Below, one piece after another: positions 1 to 9,573 of a stretch of 50,344 bases of DNA. Position numbers and translations under genes: made by a program. The DNA lies in assembly GCF_027532025.1 (NCBI RefSeq), contig NZ_JAPZSY010000005.1, positions 1 to 50,344 of the forward strand, read 5' to 3'. The stretch is from Inhella sp. GTDB lineage: Bacteria; Pseudomonadota; Gammaproteobacteria; Burkholderiales; Burkholderiaceae_C. The notes beneath the pieces are model-generated. The model worked only from the letters and a program-made list of their open reading frames with translations. It did not search any database and was not told where the DNA came from. Each line of letters starts with the position of its first letter. The stretch's first letter is position 1.

Positions 1-1
1 T

Positions 2-35
2 CCTTCAGGCCGGGGAACATTCCCCAGGCTGAAGG
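2..35. other. strong hairpin at the left edge
   Basis: Outer arms CCTTCAG (2-8) and CTGAAGG (29-35) pair perfectly. Inner arms GGGGAA (12-17) and TTCCCC (20-25) continue the stem around a two-base loop, with two mismatches between the blocks. No T-run follows on the plus strand and the other side lies at the window edge. It may be the terminator of a gene to the left, but this cannot be settled here. Confidence 0.4.
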
Positions 36-86
36 CTTGACCTCACCGACGCTTCGCGCAAGTGCTCGGCTGCACAGACGCCATGC

Positions 87-124
87 AAAACGCGGTGACC
101 AACGGTGTGCGCCGGTCACCGCGT
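87..124 (-). terminator. intrinsic terminator, minus strand
   Basis: CGCGGTGACC (91-100) and GGTCACCGCG (114-123) form a perfect 10-bp stem, with one more A-T pair at 90/124. The loop can pair further (GGTG 104-107 with CGCC 110-113). On the minus strand the stem is followed at once by TTTT (90-87), the classic intrinsic terminator layout. It implies minus-strand transcription entering from 125-420, although no convincing protein gene is visible there. Confidence 0.55.
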
Positions 125-419
125 CAGCGGTTTAGTTCAACAAGTTGTAGGGAGACGGACGCTGCCGCCTACCATCGATGCGTGTGCCCTAACTCGGCCA
201 AGACCAAGGCGCTCATGCGCTTGATTCATACGGGAAATTCTCCCGGTCAGCTGGTCATTCATCCAGCACCATAAATCCGACAAAAGCGGCGCACCGTGAC
301 AAGTCCTCCAGGGCCTGGCGCCGCGATGGCGGCCATGATGCCAGCGCCGTGCGCCCAACTGAACCGGCACAGGACCGAAGCGAACAGAAACCGCTTGTGC
401 TCAACGCCTAAGCGGCGCT
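125..419. other. intergenic stretch, no confident gene
   Basis: No recognisable protein is encoded on either strand. A minus-strand frame of 77 codons (370 to 137, GTG start) ends just before the terminator at 87-124, but its product looks like no known family and its composition is not convincingly coding. A small untranslated RNA is an alternative. CCGCTT (392-397) and AAGCGG (410-415) form a short dyad just before the 420-435 palindrome. TTGTGC (395-400) and TAAAGT (419-424), 18 bases apart, are a weak promoter candidate for the operon to the right. Confidence 0.4.
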
Positions 420-435
420 AAAGTGATATCACTTT
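420..435. promoter_or_regulatory. perfect 16-bp palindrome, probable operator of the SPFH operon
   Basis: AAAGTGATATCACTTT equals its own reverse complement over all 16 bases. It lies 21 bases before the start codon at 457 and would overlap the -10 element of the weak promoter candidate TTGTGC-N18-TAAAGT. A perfect dyad at this place suits a dimeric repressor. The operon encodes its own Arc-like ribbon-helix-helix protein (1880-2107), so autoregulation is the simplest hypothesis. That the site is palindromic is seen; which protein binds it is inferred. Confidence 0.65.
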
Positions 436-456
436 GATGCCAACTTGGAGACCCCA

Positions 457-1347
457 ATGAGCACCCCCGCGAGCCCCAACAACAAGCCCGCCCTGCAAGA
501 GAAGCGCGCCTGGTCGGCCGACGGCTACCTGATGATCGTGGTCGGTTTGGCGCTGCTGGGCCTGGCCGTCGTCAGCCTGCGCGGCGGCGCCCCGCTGGTG
601 GCCATCCCGGCGCTGATCCTGGGGATCATTGCCCTGGCCGGCCTGTACATGCTGCACCCCAACCAGGCGGCCGTGCTCACCCTGTTCGGCGCCTACACCG
701 GCAGCGACCGCAATGCTGGCCTGCGCTGGGCCAACCCGCTGGCCATCAAGAAGAAGATCTCGCTGCGCGACCGCAACCTGAACGCCCCGGTGCTAAAGGT
801 CAACGACCAGCGCGGCAACCCCATCGAAATCAGCGCAGTGGTGGTGTGGCGCGTGCGCGATTCGGCGCAGGCCATGTTCCAGGTGGACGACTACGAGGCC
901 TACGTGCGCGTGCAGGCCGAAGCCGCCATTCGCCACCTGGCCACCTGCTACGCCTACGACGAGGGCGAGGACATCGATGCCGGCGCCATCACCCTGCGTG
1001 GCGGCCAAGAGGCCGTGGCCGAGGCCCTGAAGCAAGAGTTGCAAGCCCGCTTTGGCGACGCCGGCGTGGACGTGCTGGACGCCAAGATCAGCCACCTGGC
1101 CTACGCGCCGGAAATCGCCCAGGTGATGCTGCGCCGCCAGCAGGCCGAGGCCATCATCAGTGCACGGGCCAAGATCGTCCAGGGCGCGGTGAGCATGGTG
1201 GAGGCCGCGCTGAAGGGCTTGAGCGAGCGCGAGATCGTCACCCTGGACGACGAGCGCAAGGCCGCGATGGTGAGCAACCTCTTGGTGGTGCTGTGCTCCG
1301 ACCGCGAGACGCAGCCGGTGGTGAACACGGGCACGCTGTACACCTGA
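457..1347 (+). CDS. SPFH/Band 7 domain membrane protein
   Basis: A 296-residue SPFH (stomatin/prohibitin/flotillin) protein. Two membrane segments lie at about residues 24-41 and 46-65, followed by the Band 7 domain at about 68-260 ([11 protein letters not shown], then ISLRDRN and ISAVVVWRV, with the helical [16 protein letters not shown] part). Such proteins assemble into membrane-associated cages or microdomains and often work with a partner protease, but the substrate here is unknown. The ATG at 457 is chosen over an in-frame TTG at 445 because GGAG (447-450) stands six bases before it. The next gene starts one base after this stop, so the operon is compact. No NfeD-type partner is present; the partners are instead a membrane protein, an RHH regulator and a serine hydrolase. 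Confidence 0.9.
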   Translation: MSTPASPNNKPALQEKRAWSADGYLMIVVGLALLGLAVVSLRGGAPLVAIPALILGIIALAGLYMLHPNQAAVLTLFGAYTGSDRNAGLRWANPLAIKKKISLRDRNLNAPVLKVNDQRGNPIEISAVVVWRVRDSAQAMFQVDDYEAYVRVQAEAAIRHLATCYAYDEGEDIDAGAITLRGGQEAVAEALKQELQARFGDAGVDVLDAKISHLAYAPEIAQVMLRRQQAEAIISARAKIVQGAVSMVEAALKGLSEREIVTLDDERKAAMVSNLLVVLCSDRETQPVVNTGTLYT

Positions 1348-1348
1348 C

Positions 1349-1870
1349 ATGCGGCGCGCCTTCAGTTTGGGCTGGGCACTGGCGATGCTCGGCCTTCTGC
1401 TGAGCTACCCCTTGCTGCCTCCCATGGTGGGTGACCCAGGGAAAGAAGCACCGCGCGCGCTCTATATGGGCATCATGGTGTTCGTCTTGGCACAGACATG
1501 GCTTTGCAGCCATCGCTTCATCGCATGGATCGGTCACACCTCTCCCGACCTGCTGAACCTGCCGCACAAGGCCTACTGGATGCACCCCGACCGGCGCCAC
1601 GATTCCGTCGAACGCATGGCCACCCACGTCAGCGGGCTGGGTTTGCAGGTGCTGACGCTCATGGCAGGGATGCACCTCTACGTTCTCTTCCAAAGCCAGC
1701 CCAGTGGGCCGCAAGTGCCGATCGAGGTTTGGTTGGGGTGCGCCGCTCTGCTGGGGCTGGCGTTTGCGGCGTGGATCTGGCGTGCCTTGGCGATGTTTCC
1801 CGCGCCGCCCAAAGAGCCAGTCGCCCCGACGGTTCCTCGTCGCCCTCGTCGACCTGGCGAGACGCACTAA
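1349..1870 (+). CDS. small membrane protein of the SPFH operon (DUF1648-like)
   Basis: 173 residues with hydrophobic segments at about 5-22, 38-54, 93-115 and 126-150, and a basic, proline-rich tail. The N-terminal YPLLPPMV and the later NLPHKAYW plus HPDRR recall DUF1648-type membrane proteins, in which a similar NLP.K.YW motif follows the second helix; the family call is tentative. It starts one base after the SPFH stop and ends nine bases before the RHH gene, so it is surely co-transcribed. A structural partner of the SPFH protein is plausible. No catalytic motif is seen. Confidence 0.75.
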   Translation: MRRAFSLGWALAMLGLLLSYPLLPPMVGDPGKEAPRALYMGIMVFVLAQTWLCSHRFIAWIGHTSPDLLNLPHKAYWMHPDRRHDSVERMATHVSGLGLQVLTLMAGMHLYVLFQSQPSGPQVPIEVWLGCAALLGLAFAAWIWRALAMFPAPPKEPVAPTVPRRPRRPGETH

Positions 1871-1879
1871 GGCGAAGCC

Positions 1880-2107
1880 ATGGCCAGCCCCGAAAAAAAA
1901 GCCTTTGCCCTGCGCGTGGACCCCGCGCTGTGGGCCGAGGTCGAACGCCTCGCGGCGCAGGAGCTGCGCAGCGCCAACGCCCAGGCGGAGGTGCTGCTGC
2001 GCGAGGCTTTGGCCAAGCGCGGCATCAAGCTCGGCGCCCCCAAGGCACGCCCAGCGCCGACCCAAGCCCCTGCGCAGAACCCGTCGCCCGATTCGGAGTC
2101 GTCATGA
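1880..2107 (+). CDS. Arc-like ribbon-helix-helix DNA-binding protein
   Basis: 75 residues. The first 50 fit the Arc/MetJ fold: a short strand (KAFALRVD), then helix A (PALWAEVERLAAQEL) and helix B (ANAQAEVLLREALAKRG), with a disordered Pro/Ala/Ser tail. Such proteins bind palindromes as dimers of dimers through the strand. It ends in ATGA shared with the next gene (2104-2107), so translation is coupled. No toxin is adjacent, which makes an operon autorepressor likelier than an antitoxin. The palindrome at 420-435 is the obvious candidate target. Confidence 0.8.
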   Translation: MASPEKKAFALRVDPALWAEVERLAAQELRSANAQAEVLLREALAKRGIKLGAPKARPAPTQAPAQNPSPDSESS

Positions 2108-3516
2108 ACCGCACCGCCCTCTCCCGTCGCCGCCTGGTGCAAGCCGGCGCATTGCTTCCCTGCATGCACCTTTCCGCCGTGGTGGCCGCCGTGTCGACGG
2201 AAGACATCACCCGCCTGCTGCAGCAGCGCGTGCGCCTCGAGGGCATGGGACTGGCAGTGGCCCGCTTTGACGCCACTGCCATGGATTTGGCCGCCGCCGG
2301 CCTGATCCGCCTGGGGGGCGAAGCCATCGACCCGGCGCGACACCGCTTCGAGATCGGGTCGATCACCAAGACCATGGTGGGTGTGCTGCTCGCCGATGCC
2401 GTGCTGCGTGGCGAGGTCGCCTTGGATCAAACCGTCGAAAGCCTGTTGCCGGACGGGCTGCGCTTGCGCGACAGCGCCGATGCGCCGATCCGCCTCGTCG
2501 ACCTGGCCACGCACCGCAGCGGCTTGCCAAGGCTGCCAGGCAACCTCGACCCCACGGCCGTGCCCAACCCGGCCGACCCTTACGCGCATTACGACTCCGC
2601 TGCACTGCTGAAGGCGGTGCGCCAGTACCAGCCCACACGGGCGCGCGACGCGCAGTGGGAGTACAGCAACTTTGGCTATGGCCTGCTGGCCTGGGTGCTG
2701 GCACGCCAAGCGCAACTGAGCGTGGCCGATTGGTTCCGGCAGCGCTTGTTCAACCCCTTGGGCCTGCAAGGCATGGAGGTGGCCACGCCGAGTGCGGCGG
2801 CGGCCGAAGCAACCCAGGGTCACAACCCGTTGGGTCAACCCGTGCCCGGTTGGCATTTCTTGGCGCTGGCAGGTGCGGGCGCGGTGCGTGCCAGCGCGGC
2901 GGAGTTGGCCCGCTACGGCCAAGCCGCCTTGGGGGGCTTTGAGCACCCGCTGCTTGCGGCGTTCTCTCTAGCGCTGCAGGTGCACAGCGACCTGGGCCCC
3001 GCGCCCAACGCCCGCATGGGCTTGGGGTGGATGCTGGTGCCCAGCCTGAACCTGGCCACGCACGATGGCGGCACTTACGGGTTTTCGTCCTCTTTGTGGC
3101 TGAACCTCATAGAGCGCCGTGGCGCGCTGGCGCTGGCCAATGCCATGGTGGTGGTGAACGACTTGGCGCGGCACCTGCTCAACCCCAGCCAGCCCCTGCG
3201 CGATGTGGCCGCCGAAAAGCAAGCCCAAGTCGCCGCCCTGCAGCAGCCCGCTGTGACCATCGCGCCCGAAGCCCTGGCCGCCTTGGCGGGCGTGTATGCG
3301 CTCAACCCACGTTTCAAGCTCACGGTGCGCGCGCGAGGCGCCGAGCTGTTGGCACAAGCCACGGGCCAGGGCGAATTCGCCCTGTTTGCCAAGGCGCCCA
3401 GGGTGTTTTTCGCCCGGGTCACGCCGCTGGAGATCGAATTCGAGGGCGCCGAAGGCCCGGCCCCGGCGCTGGTGTTGCGCCAGGGTGGGCAGGTGCTCCG
3501 TTTCGCCAAGGAGTGA
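2104..3516 (+). CDS. Tat-exported serine hydrolase, class C beta-lactamase/AmpH-like
   Basis: 470 residues. The N-terminus SRRRLVQAG followed by a hydrophobic run looks like a twin-arginine signal. The penicillin-binding-protein fold is shown by SITK (S86-K89, nucleophile and general base), YSN (187-189) and HDGG (320-323), the last replacing the KTG triad. That pattern is typical of class C beta-lactamases, AmpH-type DD-peptidases and related esterases. A C-terminal lipocalin-like part (about 385-470) follows, as in many such hydrolases. The frame is open further upstream, but the ATG at 2104 overlaps the RHH stop as ATGA and places the signal peptide correctly. The substrate could be peptidoglycan peptides, beta-lactams or esters; sequence alone cannot decide. 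Confidence 0.88.
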   Translation: MNRTALSRRRLVQAGALLPCMHLSAVVAAVSTEDITRLLQQRVRLEGMGLAVARFDATAMDLAAAGLIRLGGEAIDPARHRFEIGSITKTMVGVLLADAVLRGEVALDQTVESLLPDGLRLRDSADAPIRLVDLATHRSGLPRLPGNLDPTAVPNPADPYAHYDSAALLKAVRQYQPTRARDAQWEYSNFGYGLLAWVLARQAQLSVADWFRQRLFNPLGLQGMEVATPSAAAAEATQGHNPLGQPVPGWHFLALAGAGAVRASAAELARYGQAALGGFEHPLLAAFSLALQVHSDLGPAPNARMGLGWMLVPSLNLATHDGGTYGFSSSLWLNLIERRGALALANAMVVVNDLARHLLNPSQPLRDVAAEKQAQVAALQQPAVTIAPEALAALAGVYALNPRFKLTVRARGAELLAQATGQGEFALFAKAPRVFFARVTPLEIEFEGAEGPAPALVLRQGGQVLRFAKE

Positions 3517-3598
3517 TCGGCCCCACCGGGCGGGTCTCCGCGCGGTCTGCCCCCGTGGCTTTCAGGGCGACGGCCTCGGCTGCGGCAACATGCGCCCC

Positions 3599-5384
<1,786 letters not shown>

Positions 5385-5395
<11 letters not shown>

Positions 5396-6905
5396 AGGGG
5401 GCCGGCGCGCGGCCGGCCTCGATGTCGCGCATCAGGCTGGCGCGCGCCGCCTCGGCGTCGGGCTCGGCGCTGTGCACCTTGCGCGCCAACAGATCGATGC
5501 GGATGGCATCCTGGTCGGGCTGTCCATCCTTGCGCGCCACGCTGCGCTCGACACTGGCTTCAATTCCGTTACCTGTCACCAGCCGCGGCTTGGCCAGCAC
5601 CTCGCCGGTGCTCAAATTGACCACGCCAATCGTCATCTGGATGGAATCCTTGGGGAAGCGCGTCTCGTCGGCAGGCAGGCCGCGCAGTTCCAGCTCCAGC
5701 TCCTGACCGTTGGGCATCGTGAAGCGGCGCTTGCTGCTCTTGTCAAAGGCCTCCAGCAACACGACTTCTTCCAGGGCCTGACCGCCGATCGTTAGCTTCA
5801 CGTCGGTGCGCAGCAAGGGCTGGGATGGCGGCGGCGCTGCGTCTGCGGGCGGTGTTAGCGCCGTCAAAGCCGGCACGGCGGGCGGCGCCTTCGCTTTGGG
5901 GCTGGGCCTTGCCGGCGCCGGCTTGGGTGCCGCGGCCGGCAGCACCGGCGTGGCAGCGCTGGGAGCTGCCGGCGCGGCGGCGACCTGCAGGGTGGACACG
6001 GCGGGCACGGCAGGCGTCACGGCCGGCTTGGCCGCATAGGCAAAACCGGCCGACACGGCGATCAGCGCGGTAACGCACCAGCGGCGCGGGGTCTGCAGGG
6101 AATGCAAGGGCAGCATGCTCAGCCTTTCAAACAGGGGATGGGAGGAGCAGGGGGTGGCGCTCAGGGGCAAACGCGCCGCGAAGCCTTCGGCGCGCAGCAG
6201 GGCCTGGCGGTACCTCTTCAATTGCCCGGGATGGCGGCGCAGCAGGGCCGCATCGCAGGCCAATTCCATGTCGGCACGCAGACGGCGCAGCGCCCACCAG
6301 GCCAGGGGGTTGAACCATTGCAGCGCCAGCAGGCTGAGCGCGAGCAGCAGCCAGCGCGTGTCGCCGCGCTCGGCGTGCAGGCGCTCGTGCAGCAGGATCA
6401 GGCGCCTCTCAGGCGCCGGGAAGCGGCTGCGGAAGTCGGTCGGCAGACGCAGGCGCGGGCGCCAGGCGCCGACCAGGGCGGCGCTGCCCCCCGCGGCCAG
6501 GCGAGGCGCGCGCAGCAGACGGCGCTGGCCCTGGCTCCAGACGGCTGCGCAGACCAGGGCGCCGAGCAGCCAGGCGCCCAGCAGCAGGAGCGGCAGCAGC
6601 GGCACCGAGGGCTCGGCCAGTGGTGCGGCGGCGGCGACCGGTTCGACCACCGCCGTCAGCGGCGCCGACCAGTCGGCCTCGGGCAGATCGATCTGCCAGC
6701 GCAGCGGCCGCTGCGGCTGCAGGGCCGCCAGACCGGCGGCAAGCAGCACGGCCGGCACGAGCAGCCAGAGCTGGTACTGCGCCTGCGCGCCTGCCAGGCG
6801 GCGCAAGGGCCAGCGCAGCAGGGCCACCAGCAGCAGGGCCGCGCTCAGCAGCAGCGTGCCCAGGACCAGGCCGTTCAGTAGAAGCAGAAGCAGTAGCTCA
6901 GTCAT
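5385..6905 (-). CDS. M56-family (BlaR1-like) membrane metallopeptidase
   Basis: 506 residues. Helices at about 4-30, 45-61, 103-123, 185-205 and 265-280 surround a cytosolic zinc-protease site HERLH (173-177), with E214 in ELACD as probable third ligand. This is the BlaR1/MecR1 peptidase that cleaves a BlaI repressor. The BlaR1 penicillin-binding sensor is absent. Instead a Pro/Ala-rich linker (about 285-355) leads to a roughly 140-residue domain of unknown type that begins near TDVKLTIGGQ. The gene overlaps the upstream blaI-like gene by eight bases (ATGACTGA), so the pair is one unit. The signal is unlikely to be a covalently bound beta-lactam. Confidence 0.85.
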
Positions 6906-7269
6906 CGCCCTGCTCCCTCAGCAGCTTCTCCAAGGCCGCGCGGTCCTCCGGCGTCAGCTTGCGCTGGCTCGAAAACTGCACCACCAGCGGCGCCAATTGC
7001 CCGCCAAACAGGCGGTCCAGCAGGCTGCCCGATTGCTGCGCCACCCAGTCGGCGCGCTGCAGCAGCGGTCGGTACAAAAAGCGCCGGCCGTCTTTGTCGG
7101 CCGCCACGGCCTGCTTGCCCATCAGGCGGCCCAGCAAAGTCTTGACGGTGCTGAGTTGCCAATCGGGCGCGTCGGGGCGTTGGGCCAGCCGGTCGGCCAC
7201 CTCGTCGGCCGACAAGGGCTGCTCCTGCCACAGCACCTCCATCACTTGCGCTTCGGCGTCGCTGATCAT
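6898..7269 (-). CDS. BlaI/MecI-family transcriptional repressor
   Basis: 123 residues. The winged-helix repressor signature is clear: ISDAEAQVMEVLW, then ADEVADRL, WQLSTVKTLLGRLMGK and the wing DGRRFLYRP, followed by a dimerisation helix region. The ATG at 7269 is the family's usual start. No Shine-Dalgarno motif precedes it, so the mRNA may be near-leaderless. Two TACGNNTGTA boxes (7278-7287 and 7302-7311) lie directly upstream, fitting the known BlaI core TACANNTGTA, so autorepression is likely, with release by cleavage by the M56 partner. Confidence 0.9.
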   Translation of the reverse strand: MISDAEAQVMEVLWQEQPLSADEVADRLAQRPDAPDWQLSTVKTLLGRLMGKQAVAADKDGRRFLYRPLLQRADWVAQQSGSLLDRLFGGQLAPLVVQFSSQRKLTPEDRAALEKLLREQGDD

Positions 7270-7277
7270 GGTTTGAC

Positions 7278-7311
7278 TACGCTTGTAAACAAAATTGCAT
7301 TTACGAATGTA
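7278..7311. promoter_or_regulatory. paired BlaI-type operator boxes
   Basis: TACGCTTGTA (7278-7287) and TACGAATGTA (7302-7311) each match the TACANNTGTA core with one change. Read on opposite strands, the two 16-base neighbourhoods agree at 12 of 16 positions, so they form a larger inverted pair with centres 24 bases apart. They lie just before blaI and 83-116 bases upstream of divergent ccdA. The match to BlaI boxes is from known family sites; binding is inferred. Confidence 0.7.
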
Positions 7312-7359
7312 GTCGACTCCAATACAGCCCCGGGATTCCCCCAACTCGGCAGCAACCCA

Positions 7360-7376
7360 CATAATCCATGCGCATG
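7360..7376 (+). promoter_or_regulatory. -10-like box and palindrome before ccdA
   Basis: CATAAT (7360-7365) is a fair -10 element for ccdA, though no good -35 is seen. Two bases on lies the perfect 10-base palindrome CATGCGCATG (7367-7376), 17 bases before the start codon. GGAGG (7383-7387) is a good ribosome site. A dyad between the -10 and the ribosome site is where a CcdA-CcdB autorepressor would be expected to bind. Confidence 0.4.
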
Positions 7377-7393
7377 TTTGCTGGAGGTTTGCC

Positions 7394-7645
7394 ATGCTCC
7401 GATTCGACGACGGCCCCAAGCGCGCTACCAACCTGACCCTCAACGCCAAGGTGCTGGACACCGCCAAAGAACTCGGCATGAACATCTCGGCCACCGTGGA
7501 CGAGTTGCTGGCCGCCGAGGTGCAGCGCCGCTATTGGCAACGCTGGAACGAGGACAACCGCGAGGCGATTGCCGACTACAACGCGCGCATCGAACGCGAA
7601 GGCCTGCCCTTGGCGCAGTACCGCAGCTTCGCCAAGGGGCTGTGA
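7394..7645 (+). CDS. ccdA: CcdA-family antitoxin
   Basis: 83 residues with the CcdA layout. An N-terminal ribbon-helix-helix region (KRATNLTLNAKVLDTAKEL, then ISATVDELLAAEV) would bind the promoter. A charged, flexible C-terminal tail (RWNEDNREAIADYNARIEREG) is the part that wraps and neutralises CcdB. GGAGG stands six bases before the ATG. Its TGA is followed without a gap by the GTG start of ccdB. The neighbours downstream are thyA and folA, an unusual setting. Length and motif order match chromosomal CcdA proteins, so the module looks intact. Confidence 0.9.
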   Translation: MLRFDDGPKRATNLTLNAKVLDTAKELGMNISATVDELLAAEVQRRYWQRWNEDNREAIADYNARIEREGLPLAQYRSFAKGL

Positions 7646-7960
7646 GTGGCGCGTTACGACGTCTACCCCAACCCCGAGCCCGGCGAGCGTGCTGTCACGC
7701 CCTTCCTGCTGGACCTGCAAAACGACTACATCAGCGGACTGGGCACGCGCGTGATGGCGCCGCTGCGCGCTGAAGGCCTGTTCGGCAAGCCGGCACGCGG
7801 CCTGAACCCCATCTTCCTGATCGGCGACACCGCCGTGGTGCTCGACACCGCCGCCATCGGCGCCTTGCCTGTGCAGCTGCTGCGCCAACCGGTGGTGAGC
7901 CTGCGCGCGCAGGCCACCGTGATTTCCAACGCCCTCGACACCTTGTTTGGTGGTTTCTGA
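7646..7960 (+). CDS. ccdB: CcdB-family toxin (gyrase poison)
   Basis: 104 residues, starting with GTG directly after the ccdA stop. The family pattern is clear: [10 protein letters not shown] at the start, [20 protein letters not shown], and the end [11 protein letters not shown]. CcdB binds GyrA and traps gyrase on cleaved DNA; in F-plasmid CcdB the last three residues are essential. Here the tail is GGF rather than WGI, as in many chromosomal homologues, so toxicity is uncertain. The TGA shares its last base with the thyA ATG (TGATG), which places the toxin and thymidylate synthase on one message. Confidence 0.9.
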   Translation: MARYDVYPNPEPGERAVTPFLLDLQNDYISGLGTRVMAPLRAEGLFGKPARGLNPIFLIGDTAVVLDTAAIGALPVQLLRQPVVSLRAQATVISNALDTLFGGF

Positions 7961-8765
7961 TGACCCGTCTCACCCGCACCACCTTCGAAGACTTCATGCG
8001 CTACGTGCACACCACCGGCGTGCCCAAGGGCGACCGCACCGGCACCGGCACCAAGTCGGTGTTCGGCTACCAAATGCGATTCCCGCTGAACGAGGGCTTT
8101 CCGCTGGTCACCACCAAGAAGGTGCACTGGAAGAGCATCGTGCTGGAGTTGCTGTGGTTCCTGCGCGGCGACAGCAACGTGAAGTGGCTGCAAGAGCGCG
8201 GCTGCACCATCTGGGACGAGTGGGCGCGCGAAGACGGCGAGCTCGGCCCCGTGTACGGCGTGCAATGGCGCAGCTGGCCCACACCAGGCGGCGGTCACAT
8301 CGACCAGATCAGCGACCTGATCCAGCAAATCAAAGCCAACCCCGACAGCCGCCGCCTGATCGTCAGCGCCTGGAACGTGGCCGAGTTGCCGCAGATGGCC
8401 CTGATGCCCTGCCACGCGCTGTTCCAGTTCTACGTGGCCGACGGCAAGCTCAGCTGCCAGCTGTACCAGCGCAGCGCCGACATCTTTTTGGGCGTGCCCT
8501 TCAACATCGCCAGCTACGCGCTGCTGACCCACATGCTGGCCCAGCAGTGCGACCTGGACGTGGGCGACTTCATTTGGACGGGTGGCGACTGCCACCTCTA
8601 CAGCAACCACACCGAGCAGGTAGAAACCCAACTGGCCCGTACGCCCTACCCCTTCCCCACGCTGCGCATCAAGCGCCGCCCCGCCAGCTTGTTCGATTAC
8701 GAACTCGACGACTTCGAGCTGGTGGACTACCAGCACCACCCCTTGATCAAAGCACCGGTGGCCGT

Positions 8766-8769
<4 letters not shown>
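7960..8769 (+). CDS. thyA: thymidylate synthase
   Basis: 269 residues, standard ThyA length. It methylates dUMP to dTMP using methylene-tetrahydrofolate and releases dihydrofolate. The catalytic cysteine is C151 in MPCHALFQF. The phosphate-binding region [12 protein letters not shown] and the folate-binding DRTGTGT are present. It overlaps ccdB by one base and folA by four (ATGA), so translation of the group is coupled. No separate promoter is evident, so expression probably depends on the ccdA promoter. Confidence 0.97.
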
Positions 8770-9278
<509 letters not shown>

Positions 9279-9294
9279 GTCAGGAAGACGCCGA

Positions 9295-9507
9295 TCAGGC
9301 GACTTCGTTCAACTGGGTACCCAACGTGCCCGAGGTAGCCAGGGGCGGCGGCGAGGGCAAGGCCTGGATCAACTGAACAGCGCCCGCCGCTTGCATGTCC
9401 AGGGACTTGCGCAGAACCATCAGCGCGGCAGCGCCCTGAACGGTGCCGCTGACGGCCGAAGACGCGCTGTTGACCGTGCTGGCGCTGACGGAGGCGATGG
9501 AGGACAT
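9295..9507 (-). CDS. YjfB-family putative motility protein
   Basis: 70 residues with the YjfB family pattern: a Ser/Ala-rich start (SSIASVSAS), the core LMVLRKSLDMQAAGAVQLIQALP, and a GTLGTQLN tail. These small proteins are linked to motility by annotation, with no known biochemistry. The ATG at 9507 is preferred over a GTG at 9531 because AAAGG stands about seven bases upstream. A sigma-28-type promoter directly upstream supports the motility link. No other flagellar gene is in the window. Confidence 0.8.
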   Translation of the reverse strand: MSSIASVSASTVNSASSAVSGTVQGAAALMVLRKSLDMQAAGAVQLIQALPSPPPLATSGTLGTQLNEVA

Positions 9508-9535
9508 GGCGAACCTTTCGACGGACGACACCCGT

Positions 9536-9562
9536 ATATCGGTCGGTCTTCCGCCAACTTGA
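9536..9562 (-). promoter_or_regulatory. sigma-28 (FliA)-type promoter
   Basis: On the minus strand TCAAGTTG (9562-9555), an 11-base spacer and ACCGATAT (9543-9536) match the flagellar consensus TAAAGTTT-N11-GCCGATAA at 6 of 8 positions in each box with the exact spacing. It lies between the pfp stop and the yjfB-like start, so the small gene can be expressed apart from pfp. Confidence 0.65.
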
Positions 9563-9573
9563 GGCGGTCGGCC

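Noticed and set aside
137-370. 77-codon minus-strand frame as a protein gene
   Set aside because: No family resemblance and no ribosome site; the terminator beyond it fits a non-coding RNA as well. Left as an open region rather than a gene.
1498-2103. N-terminal extension of the serine hydrolase
   Set aside because: The frame is open but overlaps two upstream genes; the ATG at 2104 places a twin-arginine signal at the start and overlaps the previous stop.
5400-5418. GGCCGG/CCGGCC dyad after the ABC transporter as a terminator
   Set aside because: GC-rich stem without any T-run on either strand; similar dyads are common at this base composition.
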